Notes: generated by a model from the sequence alone, not told the origin. 64,000 nt of DNA from Citrobacter sp. On2M (GCF_018035235.1 NZ_WPCV01000004.1:868001-932000); one strand, 5' to 3'. Counted from the first letter of the stretch, positions 46,945 to 58,311 are shown. A program made the numbers and translations.

Positions 46945-47946
46945 TTACGCTGCGGCAACTTTCTCACGCAGCGCACGTTTCTCTTCGTTACTCAGAAATG
47001 CCATTTCCAGTCCGTTGATTTGCGCCTGGCGGATCTGTTCGCGCGTTAACCCCGCAGCGGGTGCGGCAATGGTGTACTCATGAATAATATCCACCCCTTG
47101 CACCGCCGGATCGTCCGTATTTAAACTGGCTACCACGCCGTGCTCGAGGAATGTCTTCAGCGGATGGGTCGCCAGCGAGGCGACGGTGCTGGTCTGAATG
47201 TTCGATGTCAGGCAGGATTCGATGCCGATCCGGTGCTCAGCGAGATAATCCATTAACGCACGATCTTCAACGGCTTTAACGCCGTGACCAATACGCTCAG
47301 CGCCCAGCTCTTTAATGGCCTGCCAGATGCTTTCTGGTCCCGCGGCTTCACCTGCATGCACGGTAATACGCCATCCCGCGTCACGCGCCTGGTTGAAATG
47401 CGACAGGAACAGACTACCCGGGAAGCCCAGCTCGTCGCCGGCCAGATCCAGGGCGGTAATCTGGTCCCGGTGTGCTAACAGCGCATCCAGCTCCTGCAGG
47501 CAGGCGGCTTCACCGAAGGTACGACTCATAATGCCAATTAAGCGTGCCTCGACGCCAAAGGTCTTGCAGCCTTCGCGAACGCCGGCAATGACGGCTTCAA
47601 CTACGCCAGCAACGGGAAGTTGATGCGCCATCGCCATATAGCCTGGGGAAAAACGTAATTCTACATAGTGCAGGCCGTTACGTGCGGCATCCTCAATATT
47701 CTCAAATGCCACACGGCGACAGGCATCCAGCGAGGCCAGTACCTTCACGCCCCAATCGAGCTTGGATAAAAAGCTCACTAAATCCGGCTCAGTAGATGTG
47801 ATTTGTACATGAGGGATCAGTGTTTCAAGTGTTTGCGCCGGAAGCGTCAAATTGAACTGACGACCCAGATCGAGGATCGTTTGCGCACGGATGTTACCAT
47901 CAAGGTGGCGATGGACGTCGGTTAGTGGGAGGGAAGTATCAATCAT
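46945..47946 (-). CDS. add: adenosine deaminase
   Basis: A 333-residue zinc TIM-barrel hydrolase converting adenosine and deoxyadenosine to inosine forms. Zinc ligands His12 and His14 (DVHRHLDGN), [12 protein letters not shown] with the third histidine and catalytic glutamate, and NTDDPAVQG with the catalytic aspartate pair are present. The start is the ATG reading MIDTSLPL, as in E. coli; an in-frame frame of 29 further codons upstream is not homologous. It fits with punC/punR purine salvage elsewhere in the window. Confidence 0.97.
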   Translation of the reverse strand: MIDTSLPLTDVHRHLDGNIRAQTILDLGRQFNLTLPAQTLETLIPHVQITSTEPDLVSFLSKLDWGVKVLASLDACRRVAFENIEDAARNGLHYVELRFSPGYMAMAHQLPVAGVVEAVIAGVREGCKTFGVEARLIGIMSRTFGEAACLQELDALLAHRDQITALDLAGDELGFPGSLFLSHFNQARDAGWRITVHAGEAAGPESIWQAIKELGAERIGHGVKAVEDRALMDYLAEHRIGIESCLTSNIQTSTVASLATHPLKTFLEHGVVASLNTDDPAVQGVDIIHEYTIAAPAAGLTREQIRQAQINGLEMAFLSNEEKRALREKVAAA

Positions 47947-48046
47947 GGTCGCACTCGTGTATTTAGGTAAAGTGCGTCGTATTATATGAAAAAATCGGGA
48001 TAAAAATCTATGTTGCGCAATGAATAATTTCATTGCGCAAACTGAG

Positions 48047-49219
48047 TTAGCGTACCGAATGGATGGCGTTAATCAATCCCTGAACGCCTTTTTCAAGCTT
48101 GGATCGTGGACATCCGGCGTTGAGACGCACAAAACCTCGACCTTCTTCTCCGTAGGTATATCCCGGCATGATGGCGACTCTCTGCTGGTTGATGAGAGCA
48201 TCCTGCAAGGCATGGTCATCAATATTCAGCGGGCGCAGGTCAATCCATGCCAGATAAGTGGATTGCGGAACCTGCCAGTTAAGTTCGGGGAAGGCCGCAT
48301 TTAGCTCTTGGGCTACGTAATGCAGATTACTGGCAAGATAGTCGCGCAGCGAATCAAGCCAGCTTGCGCCTTGTTGATAAGCGGCAATATGCGCGCTAAG
48401 CGCCAGCACCGCAGGCGAGGAAAGACCATCACGACCCTTCAACGCGCTGAGGTAATCATTGCGGCTTTGCGCATCCTCAATGATTCCATAAGCCCCGGTT
48501 AATGCCGGAATATTAAAACTCTTTGAGCCGGAGGTGAGCAGAGCCCAGTTTTCGCGCGCGACGTTACTCCACGGAATGTGCGGTTGTTCTCCCCATACCA
48601 TATCCATATGGATCTCATCGGAAATAACCTTAACGCCGTGGCGTTCGCACAGTTCCGCCATGGTTTCCAGTTCATTGCGAGTCCACACTTTGCCCGTCGG
48701 ATTTTGTGGGCTGCAAAGCAGAAGAATTTTACTTTCTGGTCGAGAAAGCGCTTTCTCCAGGGCAACCATGTCGCAATACCAGCCGTCAGTGCGCTTTTCC
48801 AGTTCGACAGCGCGCACCACGCGCTGATTACCTTCAATTGCTTTGTAAAACGCGTCGTACGCCGGCGTATGAATCACCACCGCATCACCCGCAGAAGACC
48901 ACTGGCGGATCAGCTCCGAGACCATATAGATGACCGAGGGGCCATACACCAGCGACTGAGGATCGATTTGCGTATTGTGACGCATATGAAACCAGTGGCT
49001 AATCGCTGCCAGAAACTCATCATTTTTCCAGCGACTGTAGCCGAGCACGCCATGTGACAGGCGCTGAGTCAGCGCCTCCAGAATACAAGGCGCGGTGGCA
49101 AAATCCATATCGGAGATGGTGAACGGCAGCAGGTCGGCTGAACCAAAACGGTCGGCAACGTAATCCCACTGAGTACACCAGGTACCGTGCCTGTCCACTA
49201 CCTTTGAAAAATCATACAT
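48047..49219 (-). CDS. malY: MalY, PLP-dependent beta-cystathionase and MalT inhibitor
   Basis: A 390-residue fold-type-I PLP enzyme with the Schiff-base Lys233 (SGSKSFN) and [10 protein letters not shown]. It cleaves cystathionine and other C-S bonds and, as a protein, binds and inhibits MalT, the maltose activator. It lies 10 bases downstream of malX with AAGGA before the ATG, forming the malXY operon repressed by MalI. Strong similarity to E. coli MalY throughout. Confidence 0.97.
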   Translation of the reverse strand: MYDFSKVVDRHGTWCTQWDYVADRFGSADLLPFTISDMDFATAPCILEALTQRLSHGVLGYSRWKNDEFLAAISHWFHMRHNTQIDPQSLVYGPSVIYMVSELIRQWSSAGDAVVIHTPAYDAFYKAIEGNQRVVRAVELEKRTDGWYCDMVALEKALSRPESKILLLCSPQNPTGKVWTRNELETMAELCERHGVKVISDEIHMDMVWGEQPHIPWSNVARENWALLTSGSKSFNIPALTGAYGIIEDAQSRNDYLSALKGRDGLSSPAVLALSAHIAAYQQGASWLDSLRDYLASNLHYVAQELNAAFPELNWQVPQSTYLAWIDLRPLNIDDHALQDALINQQRVAIMPGYTYGEEGRGFVRLNAGCPRSKLEKGVQGLINAIHSVR

Positions 49220-49229
49220 AGTGTTGTCC

Positions 49230-50822
49230 TTAAGCCTGTACGGTGTTCATCAGAACCGCGATCTCGTCTTTTACTGACTGGACCTGCGGACCAATAACGA
49301 CCTGAAGGTTATGCTGATTGAGCTGTACTACGCCAATGGCACGATTGTCCTTCAGAGCCTGTACGTTAACAAGCGACATATCTTTTACTGACAAACGCAG
49401 ACGGGTAATACAGTTATCCAGGCTGACAATGTTTTCCGCACCGCCCAGCGCTGCCAGAATAGCAGGAACGTTGTAACCCGATTTACCAGGCGCTCCAGCC
49501 ATGACTTTCTCGATATTGTTGGCAAGTTCTACTTCACGACCCGGCGTCTTCAAATTGAAGCGTGTGATGGCGAAGCGGAAGATCACGTAGTACACCGCAA
49601 ACCAGATCGCCGCTACAACAGGGACCAGATACCACTTGGTGGACAGCCCGTGCAGAATGCCAAACACCACGAAGTCAATCAGGTTACCGTCAGTATTACC
49701 GATGGTGACGCCAAGTACCGCCATTACGGTGAAGCCAAGCCCGGTCAACAGGGCGTGGATCACATACAGAACCGGGGCGACGAACAGGAATAAGAACTCG
49801 AGGGGTTCGGTAGTGCCACCAATAACGCAGGCAATCAGACCAGAAATTAATAACCCTTTAATTTTATGACGATTTTCAGGACGCGCGCAGTGGTACATCG
49901 CTAATGCCGCACCCGGTAAACCACCGAGGAACGCCGGCATTTTACCCTGGGACAGGAAGCGAGTTGCGCTTTCAGAGAAACCTTGCGTTGTCGGGCAGCT
50001 CAACTGAGCCTGGAAAATAGTTAGTGCGCCGCTCACACTATGACCGCAGACTTCCTGAGTACCACCGGCCTCCGTGAAGCGAATTAATGCCACCAGAATA
50101 TGATGCAGGCCAAAAGGTAGCAGCAGACGTTCACCGGTACCAAACAGCATCGGACCAAATTCGCCTGCGCTGTTGATGATGTGGCCGAGCCCGGTAATAC
50201 CCATGGCGAAAACCGGCCAAATCAGGGGAATAACCAACCCGACCAGTCCCATCACCACCGAGGAAATGATAGGCACAAAGCGGGTTCCGCCGAAGAATGC
50301 CAGCGCATCCGGCAGGCGAATATTGTGGAAGCGTTCATGCAGCATCCAGACAATGATCCCGGCAATTACTGCGCCGAGGATCCCGGTATCGATCGACTGG
50401 ATCCCCAAAATATTTTGCACGTTGTTGGCTTTCAGGATCGCTGCATCAGTGGTGGGTAAGATACCTTTGGCGGTTAACCAGAAGTTGACGGCAAGGTTCA
50501 TGACCGCATACCCGACAAAACCGGCAAAAGCCGCCACGCCTTTGTTCTCGCGCGCCAGACCAAGAGGAATGGCGATACAGAACATCACTGGCAGGAAGCT
50601 AAACGCAAATGAGCCAACTTTACTCATCCAGGTAAAGATGGCCTGTAGCAGCGGATTCCCCAACGCCGGGATCAGCGTCAGGACATCATGGCTGCTTAAC
50701 GAGCTGCCGATCCCCAACATGATCCCACAAAATGAGAGCAGTGCGACGGGCAGCATGAAGGTCTTGCCCAACTGCTGAAAAAATTCCCATAACGTTATTT
50801 TTGGTGTGGTTCTCGTCGTCAT
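49230..50822 (-). CDS. malX: MalX, PTS glucose/maltose-type EIICB permease
   Basis: A 530-residue phosphotransferase permease: a membrane EIIC domain (about 15-420) and a C-terminal EIIB domain with the phosphorylated cysteine in LDNCITRLRL. GTTEPLEFLFLF is the EIIC substrate motif. The start is the ATG reading MTTRTTPK with AAGGAG upstream. In E. coli it moves glucose and maltose by facilitated diffusion; the natural substrate is unclear. A MalI operator lies 45 bases upstream. Confidence 0.97.
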   Translation of the reverse strand: MTTRTTPKITLWEFFQQLGKTFMLPVALLSFCGIMLGIGSSLSSHDVLTLIPALGNPLLQAIFTWMSKVGSFAFSFLPVMFCIAIPLGLARENKGVAAFAGFVGYAVMNLAVNFWLTAKGILPTTDAAILKANNVQNILGIQSIDTGILGAVIAGIIVWMLHERFHNIRLPDALAFFGGTRFVPIISSVVMGLVGLVIPLIWPVFAMGITGLGHIINSAGEFGPMLFGTGERLLLPFGLHHILVALIRFTEAGGTQEVCGHSVSGALTIFQAQLSCPTTQGFSESATRFLSQGKMPAFLGGLPGAALAMYHCARPENRHKIKGLLISGLIACVIGGTTEPLEFLFLFVAPVLYVIHALLTGLGFTVMAVLGVTIGNTDGNLIDFVVFGILHGLSTKWYLVPVVAAIWFAVYYVIFRFAITRFNLKTPGREVELANNIEKVMAGAPGKSGYNVPAILAALGGAENIVSLDNCITRLRLSVKDMSLVNVQALKDNRAIGVVQLNQHNLQVVIGPQVQSVKDEIAVLMNTVQA

Positions 50823-50866
50823 CAAACGACTCCTTGTAAAAGCTGGCTGACTAATGATGGCGAGAA

Positions 50867-50882
50867 GATAAAACGTTTTACC
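50867..50882. promoter_or_regulatory. MalI operator at malX
   Basis: GATAAAACGTTTTACC, a near-palindrome differing at one arm position from the perfect site at malI, is 45 bases before the malX start. Confidence 0.85.
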
Positions 50883-50945
50883 TAATTTTAGTGCGGTACA
50901 AATCACATTATCGAACGATAATAGAGCGTATAAATATAAGTGATT

Positions 50946-50961
50946 GATAAAACGTTTTATC
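50946..50961. promoter_or_regulatory. MalI operator at malI
   Basis: GATAAAACGTTTTATC is a perfect 16-bp palindrome upstream of malI, matching the known autoregulatory MalI operator. Confidence 0.9.
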
Positions 50962-50991
50962 CATCACGTTATCAGGGAGTTTTCTGTTTTT

Positions 50992-52020
50992 ATGGCTATA
51001 GCCAAAAAAATAACCATCCATGATGTTGCGCTGGCTGCAGGGGTTTCGGTCAGTACTGTCTCATTGGTGCTTAGTGGAAAAGGGCGAATTTCATCAGCGA
51101 CCGGCGAACGGGTGAATGCTGCTATTGAGCAACTGGGATTTGTACGTAACCGGCAAGCATCTGCATTGCGCGGTGGGCAGAGCGGTGTTATTGGTTTGAT
51201 TGTGCGCGATCTTTCTGCGCCATTTTACGCCGAATTGACGGCGGGCCTGACGGAAGCGTTAGAAGCACAGGGGCGCATGGTGTTCTTACTGCACGGCGGG
51301 AAAGATGGTGACCAGCTGGCCCAGCGTTTCGCGATGTTACTCAATCAAGGGGTAGATGGCGTGGTGATCGCGGGGGTAGCTGGCAGCAGTGACACACTGC
51401 AACAGCTGGCTGCTGACAAAGGGATCCCAGTGGTTTTTGCATCACGAGCCAGCTATATGGACGATGTTGACACCGTCAGGCCCGATAACATGCAGGCTGC
51501 ACAGTTACTGGTTGAACATCTGATCCGCCACGGACACCAACGAATTGCCTGGCTGGGTGGCAAGAGTTCTTCATTGACCCGCGCAGAGCGCATCGGCGGC
51601 TATTGTGCTACGTTGCTAAAATATGGTTTACCGTTTCATAGCGAGTGGGTGCTGGAATGTTCATCCAGTCAGAAGCAGGCCGCAGAAGAGGTGACGGCGC
51701 TATTACGTCGCAATCCAACGATCAGTGCGGTGGTATGCTACAACGAAATCATTGCCGTAGGTGCCTGGTTTGGCCTGATGAGAGCGGGGCGTCAGAGTGG
51801 TGAAATTGGCGTAGATCGCTATTTCGAACAGCAAATTTCGCTGGCCGGATTCGCCGATGTGGCAGAAAACGCGCTGGACGATATTCCCATTATCTGGGCA
51901 TGCACGCCTGCGCGTGAAATGGGATACACCCTTGCTGAACGCATGTTACAACGCATTGGCCACGATGAAAGTCATTCACGCAATCTGACGCTTTCCGCTC
52001 GTCTGGTGGCAGCGAAATAA
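50992..52020 (+). CDS. malI: MalI, LacI-family repressor of malXY
   Basis: A 342-residue repressor: headpiece TIHDVALAAGVSVSTVSLVL (about 8-27) and a periplasmic-binding-protein-like core. It represses malX and malY and itself through the two operators between the divergent starts; its inducer is unknown. The start is the ATG reading MAIAKKIT, matching E. coli; the ribosome site (AGGGAG) is rather distant at 12 bases. In E. coli it is followed by hdhA and uidRABC, but here the next gene is ydgA. Confidence 0.96.
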   Translation: MAIAKKITIHDVALAAGVSVSTVSLVLSGKGRISSATGERVNAAIEQLGFVRNRQASALRGGQSGVIGLIVRDLSAPFYAELTAGLTEALEAQGRMVFLLHGGKDGDQLAQRFAMLLNQGVDGVVIAGVAGSSDTLQQLAADKGIPVVFASRASYMDDVDTVRPDNMQAAQLLVEHLIRHGHQRIAWLGGKSSSLTRAERIGGYCATLLKYGLPFHSEWVLECSSSQKQAAEEVTALLRRNPTISAVVCYNEIIAVGAWFGLMRAGRQSGEIGVDRYFEQQISLAGFADVAENALDDIPIIWACTPAREMGYTLAERMLQRIGHDESHSRNLTLSARLVAAK

Positions 52021-52048
52021 AAAAGCCCGACAAACAACGTTATCGGGC
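52019..52048 (-). terminator. ydgA terminator
   Basis: GCCCGA and TCGGGC pair around a 12-base loop between the converging malI and ydgA genes. TTTTTT follows on the minus strand. Confidence 0.75.
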
Positions 52049-52065
52049 CTGTCATCGAGACGTGA

Positions 52066-53574
52066 TTACTGTTGAGGGATGGCTGGAACATCCGGTTCTG
52101 CCAGAGAAGGCATACCGAACATACCAACAAACTCATCCAGTGGCATTTTTTGCCCGTTCAGCGTTACCTGGCCTTTAGCGTATTGCAGGCTGGAGCCGAT
52201 AACGTTGTCCTGCAGCGTCGTAATACGGAACATCTGGCCCATTGCCGCCAGGCCATTAACCTGTTGCTTCGCCAGATCCGCCGCTTCTTCCTGCTGATAT
52301 CCTTCCAGTTTGGCAATCTTCGTCATGAACTCGGTCGCCATATCGACAGGGATTGTCAGCTTCGCATCCAGTGATTTGACTGAACGGTCCACTTCCTGAG
52401 TCAGCGTTTGCGGCTCCACGGTATTTGTGGTCGGATCTTTTAGCAGCAGGGACAGGTTAAATGCGGTTTCACCCTTTGCATTCTTCCAGCTCAGTGGGGC
52501 AATGGTGATAACCGGTTCGCCTTTCATCAAAATCGGCAGCGCATTAAAGAAGGCTTCAGTGACTTTCTGTTGATAGAGCTCAGGGTTCTGTACCACATCA
52601 ATCTGCGCCATCAGCGCTTTGGTTTGGGCGCTGTATTGCTGACTAAACTGATGCAGTGCTTCCCCGTCAATCTGGCCAACTTTCAGCGTCAGCTTACCGC
52701 TCCCCATATCCTGACCCTGCAATTTCAGGCTATTCAGGGTGTAATCCAACTGGCTGTTGACGGTTTTGCCATCGTTGATCAGATCGGATTTACCATCGAT
52801 GCCCATGCCTTCCAGAACCGCTAACTCTTTGCCTTCGACTGAAATCGACAGTTTTTCGAGTGACAGTTTCTGGTCGCCAATGCGTTCACCAAAGCTGGCG
52901 ATACTGCTGGAACCTTCAGTTTTCAGGTTATTGAACGTAATTTGTACTTTCTGATCATACTCATTAACCGCATTAACCAGACCACTCTGCGCATCGCCAG
53001 TTAACGACACAGCATTACCGTCTTTGTCAGCGGTAAACTGGAACTCACCGCCGCTAAAGGCGACTTTTTCATCGCCTTTCTCGTAGTTCAGTGGTTTGAG
53101 AGTGAGATCGGAACGGGTATCCCCGCTGTAGCCAATGCGCGAATTAATGACGAATGGCGTCTCGCCTTTGGCAATATCAAACAGTGGTTTGGTAACGTCG
53201 TTATTCACCAGCGTCGTTTTCACGGAGGCCATCGCTGGAACCAGATTCAGTGACTTCAGTTGGGCCAGCGGGAAAGGACCGTGATCCACCGTTTCATTCA
53301 GGACAATACTTTGCCCCGGTTTCAGCCAGGAATCTGCCTGTCCGGCAATAGGTTTTACCACCAACTGCAGTTGGCTATTGAACACGCCGCGCTGGTAGTT
53401 CTGATAACTCAGTTCAATGCCAGCCTCGGGAGAGTAGCGTTTTAACTGATCGTTTGCCTGCGTCACCATCTCGGCGAGATGCGTTTCGAGTTTTTTTCCT
53501 GTGTACCAGGCGCCGCCCGTCCAGACGATACCCAGTGCAACCACCACACCCGCAGCTACCAGCGATTTTTTCAT
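52066..53574 (-). CDS. ydgA: YdgA, DUF945 envelope protein
   Basis: A 502-residue exported or membrane-anchored protein with an N-terminal hydrophobic segment (about 4-22) and a long beta-rich DUF945 region (YQNYQRGVFNSQL, DHGPFPLAQL, GKLTLKVGQIDG). Same length as E. coli YdgA, ending VPAIPQQ. Function unknown; paralogues include YihF. I chose the ATG reading MKKSLVAAG, equal to E. coli. The ribosome site is weak, and an ATG four codons upstream is possible. Confidence 0.94.
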   Translation of the reverse strand: MKKSLVAAGVVVALGIVWTGGAWYTGKKLETHLAEMVTQANDQLKRYSPEAGIELSYQNYQRGVFNSQLQLVVKPIAGQADSWLKPGQSIVLNETVDHGPFPLAQLKSLNLVPAMASVKTTLVNNDVTKPLFDIAKGETPFVINSRIGYSGDTRSDLTLKPLNYEKGDEKVAFSGGEFQFTADKDGNAVSLTGDAQSGLVNAVNEYDQKVQITFNNLKTEGSSSIASFGERIGDQKLSLEKLSISVEGKELAVLEGMGIDGKSDLINDGKTVNSQLDYTLNSLKLQGQDMGSGKLTLKVGQIDGEALHQFSQQYSAQTKALMAQIDVVQNPELYQQKVTEAFFNALPILMKGEPVITIAPLSWKNAKGETAFNLSLLLKDPTTNTVEPQTLTQEVDRSVKSLDAKLTIPVDMATEFMTKIAKLEGYQQEEAADLAKQQVNGLAAMGQMFRITTLQDNVIGSSLQYAKGQVTLNGQKMPLDEFVGMFGMPSLAEPDVPAIPQQ

Positions 53575-53680
53575 TTTGATATCCATATAATAAAACCAGA
53601 CGCTTGAAGACGCCTGGAGGAGTGACATGTCTCTAACTTACTACAGCTTAGCAAGAGATGTTAAAAATATCAGTATCTTG

Positions 53681-54856
53681 CTACAGCTTGTTATAAACCC
53701 GAGCTAAACGACCCGTGCCGCTGACGTTTATCGGTGATTCATCCGCACTAATAAAGGCCGACTCACCCGGCTGCAACACCAGACGCTGCTCGCCTTTGCT
53801 CAGCACGGCTTCACCCTCAATGCAGAACAAAATGGCCGCACTTTGCTGGTTGATATCTGCGCCATCGGCGGTCAGTTCATGCAGAGAAAATGCGAAATCG
53901 TCTACCGGAATGGGGAAGTCCAGCTCGCTATTAGTTTTTATCGGTGTCGTCAGCAATTGGTTCGCAGGCTTGGCGACGAACTTAACGTTGGCGACCAGCT
54001 CGGGAATATCAATATATTTTGGCGTCAGTCCGGCGCGCAGCACGTTGTCTGAGTTGGCCATTACCTCAAGCGCCACACCTTGCAGGTAGGCGTGTGGAGT
54101 TTCAGCAAATAAGAACATCGCTTCGCCAGGATTAAGTTTCACCACATTCAGTAACAGTGGGGAGAAGAGCCCGCTGTCGTTCGGGTAGAAGTCAGCGATC
54201 TGGCGAATGGTTTGCCAGGGTTCACCCTGTTGGCTGTTCAGCGCGGATTTCAGGATCGCCAGCGCATGGGATTTCTCCTCATCCTGCATATTCAGCAAAC
54301 TGGCGAAAAGATAGCTCAGACGTTCGGCATTCGGTTCCTGCAGGAAATGTGCAATAGCCGGATGCGCTGCGGAAACCGGTTGTAACAATGCAACAATGTC
54401 TGAGAACTCGCGAAATGCATTCATCGCCAGGAAAGGGGTTAAAGCAAAAACCAGTTCCGGCTTGTGGTTAGGGTCTTTGTAGTTACGCTCGGCGGCATCC
54501 ATCGGGATCCCCGCCGCGTTTTCTTTAGCAAAACCGATTTCAGAGTTGTGTTTGTTAGGATGGACCTGAATCGAAAGAGGTTGCGCGGCGCAGAGTACTT
54601 TAAACAGGAAAGGCAGTTCACCAAAGCGTTTCGCAACGGCATCGCCTAACAGTGCGGATTTGTCATTCTCGATGACGTCGCGCAACGCGATCGTCTGGCC
54701 GTTAGCGCCCATAACCTGCGAACTGCTTTTCGGATGCGCGCCCATCCACAGCTCAGCCATCGGCTGCTGAGTGGGATTGGCAATCCCATAAAGTTCCGTT
54801 AACGCAGTTTTACTTCCCCAGGCATAGTTCTGCACTGAGTTGATGAGTTTTTGCAT
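53681..54856 (-). CDS. manA: mannose-6-phosphate isomerase
   Basis: A 391-residue zinc cupin enzyme interconverting mannose-6-phosphate and fructose-6-phosphate, for mannose use and GDP-mannose supply. Zinc ligands are in QVHPNKHNSE and GIPMDAAERNYKDPNHKPE, and ETPHAYLQG holds the family histidine. The start is the ATG reading MQKLINSVQNY with AGGG upstream, as in E. coli; the open frame continues 91 codons further upstream but is not homologous there. Divergent from fumA. Confidence 0.98.
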   Translation of the reverse strand: MQKLINSVQNYAWGSKTALTELYGIANPTQQPMAELWMGAHPKSSSQVMGANGQTIALRDVIENDKSALLGDAVAKRFGELPFLFKVLCAAQPLSIQVHPNKHNSEIGFAKENAAGIPMDAAERNYKDPNHKPELVFALTPFLAMNAFREFSDIVALLQPVSAAHPAIAHFLQEPNAERLSYLFASLLNMQDEEKSHALAILKSALNSQQGEPWQTIRQIADFYPNDSGLFSPLLLNVVKLNPGEAMFLFAETPHAYLQGVALEVMANSDNVLRAGLTPKYIDIPELVANVKFVAKPANQLLTTPIKTNSELDFPIPVDDFAFSLHELTADGADINQQSAAILFCIEGEAVLSKGEQRLVLQPGESAFISADESPINVSGTGRLARVYNKL

Positions 54857-55118
54857 GCTCAAGCCCTGTTTCAATGTGGAATTTTCTACGGCTATTAAAG
54901 CAAGAAACCCGTGGGGAAGTAACCTGCACATGTAAAAAGTCGTCCTTGTCTCAGTTTTTGTTAAAAAATTGTGTAGGATATGGTGACTCGCTTTTAATAC
55001 CCTGAGTAATTCCGGTTGCGGAAAGCCCTTCCTTCTGCAACCCGACCTGCGGCAGGGAAACAGGGCAATGGAACATCTGCCCAGAGAATAACCAGACCGA
55101 GCAGTAAGTGAGAGCACA

Positions 55119-56765
55119 ATGTCAAACAAACCCTTTCATTATCAACATCCTTTTCCCCTCAAAAAGGATGATACCGAATACTATCTGCTGACCAGCGACC
55201 ATGTCTCCGTTGCCGAATTTGAAGGGCAGGAGGTTGTCAAAGTTGCGCCGCAAGCATTAACTTTGCTGGCTCGTCAGGCGTTCCATGACGCATCGTTTAT
55301 GCTGCGTCCTGCGCATCAACAGCAGGTAGCCGATATTCTGCGTGACCCTGAGGCCAGCGAAAACGACAAATATGTGGCACTGCAATTCCTGCGTAACTCT
55401 GACATTGCGGCAAAAGGTATTTTGCCGACCTGCCAGGACACTGGCACCGCGATTATTGTGGGTAAAAAAGGCCAGCACGTCTGGACCGGCGGCGGTGATG
55501 AAGCGGCGCTGGCCCGCGGTGTGTATGACACCTACATCGAAGATAACCTGCGCTATTCACAAAACGCCGCGCTGGATATGTATAAAGAGGTGAACACCGG
55601 TACCAACCTGCCAGCACAAATAGATTTGTATACTGTCGACGGCGATGAATACAAATTCCTGTGCATTGCTAAAGGCGGTGGTTCGGCGAATAAGACCTAT
55701 CTGTACCAGGAAACCAAAGCACTGCTCACGCCAGGAAAATTAAAAAATTACCTGGTTGAGAAGATGCGAACGCTGGGAACAGCGGCCTGCCCGCCGTACC
55801 ATATTGCGTTTGTAATCGGTGGAACATCAGCGGAAGCCACGCTGAAAACGGTCAAACTGGCGTCTGCTAAATACTACGATGCGCTGCCGACCGAAGGTAA
55901 CGAACATGGCCAGGCATTCCGCGATGTGGAGCTGGAAAAAGAGTTGCTGATTGAGGCGCAAAATTTGGGGCTGGGCGCCCAGTTTGGCGGGAAGTACTTT
56001 GCTCATGATATCCGCGTAATCCGCCTGCCGCGTCACGGCGCGTCGTGTCCGGTCGGAATGGGAGTCTCTTGCTCTGCTGACCGTAATATCAAAGCTAAAA
56101 TCAACCGCGAAGGTATCTGGATCGAAAAACTGGAACATAATCCAGGCAAGTACATTCCAGAAGAGTTGCGTCAGGCTGGAGAGGGGGAAGCGGTGCGCGT
56201 TGATCTCAATCGTCCGATGAAAGAGATCCTGGCCCAGCTGTCGCAGTATCCGGTTTCTACGCGACTGTCTCTCAATGGTACAATCATCGTTGGCCGAGAC
56301 ATTGCTCATGCGAAACTGAAAGAACGTCTGGATAACGGTGAAAGTTTGCCGCAGTATGTTAAAGATCACCCGATCTATTACGCCGGTCCGGCAAAAACGC
56401 CAGAGGGCTACGCCTCTGGTTCGCTTGGTCCGACCACAGCCGGGCGTATGGACTCGTATGTTGACCAGCTTCAGGCCGCTGGTGGGAGCATGATCATGCT
56501 GGCGAAAGGCAACCGCAGCCAGCAGGTTACCGATGCCTGTCATAAGCACGGCGGTTTCTACTTAGGCAGTATTGGCGGTCCTGCGGCTGTACTGGCGCAG
56601 GGCAGTATCAAGAGTCTGGAGTGTGTGGAATACCCTGAATTGGGGATGGAAGCCATCTGGAAAATTGAAGTGGAAGATTTCCCGGCGTTTATCCTGGTGG
56701 ATGACAAAGGCAATGATTTCTTCCAGCAGATTCAGACGTCGCAGTGCGCACGCTGCGTTAAGTAA
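55119..56765 (+). CDS. fumA: class I fumarase FumA (iron-sulfur)
   Basis: A 548-residue homodimeric [4Fe-4S] fumarase of the aerobic TCA cycle. Cluster cysteines are Cys105 (LPTCQDTGT), Cys224 (GTAACPPYH) and Cys318 (GVSCSAD). Matches E. coli FumA end to end, apart from scattered changes, and is closer to FumA than FumB by context. It precedes fumC and is terminated by a strong hairpin. The cluster makes it sensitive to superoxide; fumC is the resistant backup. Confidence 0.97.
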   Translation: MSNKPFHYQHPFPLKKDDTEYYLLTSDHVSVAEFEGQEVVKVAPQALTLLARQAFHDASFMLRPAHQQQVADILRDPEASENDKYVALQFLRNSDIAAKGILPTCQDTGTAIIVGKKGQHVWTGGGDEAALARGVYDTYIEDNLRYSQNAALDMYKEVNTGTNLPAQIDLYTVDGDEYKFLCIAKGGGSANKTYLYQETKALLTPGKLKNYLVEKMRTLGTAACPPYHIAFVIGGTSAEATLKTVKLASAKYYDALPTEGNEHGQAFRDVELEKELLIEAQNLGLGAQFGGKYFAHDIRVIRLPRHGASCPVGMGVSCSADRNIKAKINREGIWIEKLEHNPGKYIPEELRQAGEGEAVRVDLNRPMKEILAQLSQYPVSTRLSLNGTIIVGRDIAHAKLKERLDNGESLPQYVKDHPIYYAGPAKTPEGYASGSLGPTTAGRMDSYVDQLQAAGGSMIMLAKGNRSQQVTDACHKHGGFYLGSIGGPAAVLAQGSIKSLECVEYPELGMEAIWKIEVEDFPAFILVDDKGNDFFQQIQTSQCARCVK

Positions 56766-56770
56766 CGTCA

Positions 56771-56796
56771 GCCGCCCTACGGGGCGGTTTTTTTTT
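56771..56796 (+). terminator. fumA terminator
   Basis: CCGCCC and GGGCGG pair around a four-base loop and are followed by nine T residues, six bases past the fumA stop. Confidence 0.92.
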
Positions 56797-56907
56797 ACCG
56801 CACGAACCACCAAACGACAGTTTTATCCTCGTTAATACTCATAAGACCAACGCAAGTGGGCAATGTCGAAACATAACCTAATCAATTGTTAATGTGAGGA
56901 GCAGGTA

Positions 56908-58311
56908 ATGGTAACGGTACGCCGCGAAAATGATTCAATGGGGGCGATTGATGTCCCGGCTGATAAGCTTTGGGGCGCGCAAACCCAACGATCGCTGGAG
57001 CATTTTCGTATCTCTACGGAGAAAATGCCGGTCTCGCTGATCCACGCGCTTGCGCTGACGAAACGCGCCGCAGCAAAGGTTAACCAGGATCTCGGACTGC
57101 TGGCGGAGGATAAAGCCCGCGCAATTATGCAGGCGGCAGATGAGGTGTTGGCGGATAAGCACGTTGATGAGTTTCCGCTGGCCATCTGGCAGACCGGGTC
57201 TGGTACGCAAAGCAATATGAACATGAACGAGGTGCTGGCAAATCGGGCCAGCGAATTGCTGGGCGGCGTGCGGGGGATGGAGCGTAAAGTACACCCCAAT
57301 GACGATGTCAATAAAAGCCAAAGTTCAAACGATGTTTTCCCGACTGCAATGCACGTTGCCGCGCTGCTGGCTCTGCGCAAATCGCTGATCCCGCAATTGC
57401 AGGTGTTAACCAAAACGTTAAGCGATAAATCCCACGCGTTTGCGAATATTGTCAAAATTGGTCGTACGCATCTGCAGGATGCCACACCGTTGACGCTGGG
57501 CCAGGAGATTTCCGGCTGGGTGGCAATGCTCGAACATAGCCTGAAGCACATTGAAAACAGCTTGCCGCATGTGGCGGAACTGGCGCTTGGTGGAACAGCG
57601 GTAGGGACCGGACTCAACACCCATCCGGAGTATGCCCGGCGGGTCGCGGATGAACTGCGAGTCATCACCTGTGCGCCGTTCACTACCGCACCGAATAAGT
57701 TTGAAGCGCTCGCCACCTGTGACGCGCTAGTTCATGCCCACGGCGCGCTAAAAGGGCTGGCGGCGTCGCTGATGAAAATTGCCAACGATGTGCGCTGGCT
57801 GGCATCCGGTCCGCGTTGTGGCATTGGTGAGATTTCGATTCCGGAAAATGAACCGGGCAGCTCGATCATGCCGGGCAAGGTCAATCCTACCCAGTGTGAA
57901 GCGCTAACCATGCTTTGCTGTCAGGTGATGGGCAACGATGTCGCGATCAACATGGGGGGGGCGTCGGGTAATTTTGAGCTCAACGTTTACCGACCAATGG
58001 TCATCCACAACTTCCTGCAGTCGGTACGGCTGTTGGCAGACGGTATGGAAAGCTTTAACGAGCACTGCGCAACGGGGATTGAGCCCAACCGTGAAAGAAT
58101 CGATCAGCTGCTTAACGAGTCGCTAATGTTGGTGACCGCGCTCAATACCCATATCGGTTACGATAAAGCGGCTGAAATTGCCAAAAAAGCGCATAAAGAA
58201 GGGCTGACCTTAAAAGCCTCCGCCCTGGCACTGGGGTATTTGACCGAAGCGGAGTTTGACAACTGGGTACGCCCGGAGTTGATGGTGGGTAGCATGCGGC
58301 CTGGCAGTTAA
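56908..58311 (+). CDS. fumC: class II fumarase FumC
   Basis: A 467-residue iron-independent homotetrameric fumarase of the aspartase/fumarase superfamily. The signature loop is [11 protein letters not shown] (about 316-326), and [10 protein letters not shown] and [14 protein letters not shown] are conserved. It takes over when superoxide or iron shortage disables FumA; in E. coli SoxS activates it. The ribosome site is GAGGAGCAGG. Its stop overlaps the tus stop through TTAA. Confidence 0.98.
   Translation: MVTVRRENDSMGAIDVPADKLWGAQTQRSLEHFRISTEKMPVSLIHALALTKRAAAKVNQDLGLLAEDKARAIMQAADEVLADKHVDEFPLAIWQTGSGTQSNMNMNEVLANRASELLGGVRGMERKVHPNDDVNKSQSSNDVFPTAMHVAALLALRKSLIPQLQVLTKTLSDKSHAFANIVKIGRTHLQDATPLTLGQEISGWVAMLEHSLKHIENSLPHVAELALGGTAVGTGLNTHPEYARRVADELRVITCAPFTTAPNKFEALATCDALVHAHGALKGLAASLMKIANDVRWLASGPRCGIGEISIPENEPGSSIMPGKVNPTQCEALTMLCCQVMGNDVAINMGGASGNFELNVYRPMVIHNFLQSVRLLADGMESFNEHCATGIEPNRERIDQLLNESLMLVTALNTHIGYDKAAEIAKKAHKEGLTLKASALALGYLTEAEFDNWVRPELMVGSMRPGS

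Noticed and set aside
49465..49485. GTTGTAAC inside malX as a second Ter site
   Set aside because: Flanking bases do not match the Ter consensus outside these eight bases.
54857..55129. 91-codon N-terminal extension of manA
   Set aside because: Known ManA starts at the ATG at 54856, which has a ribosome site; the extension has no homology and overlaps the fumA promoter.
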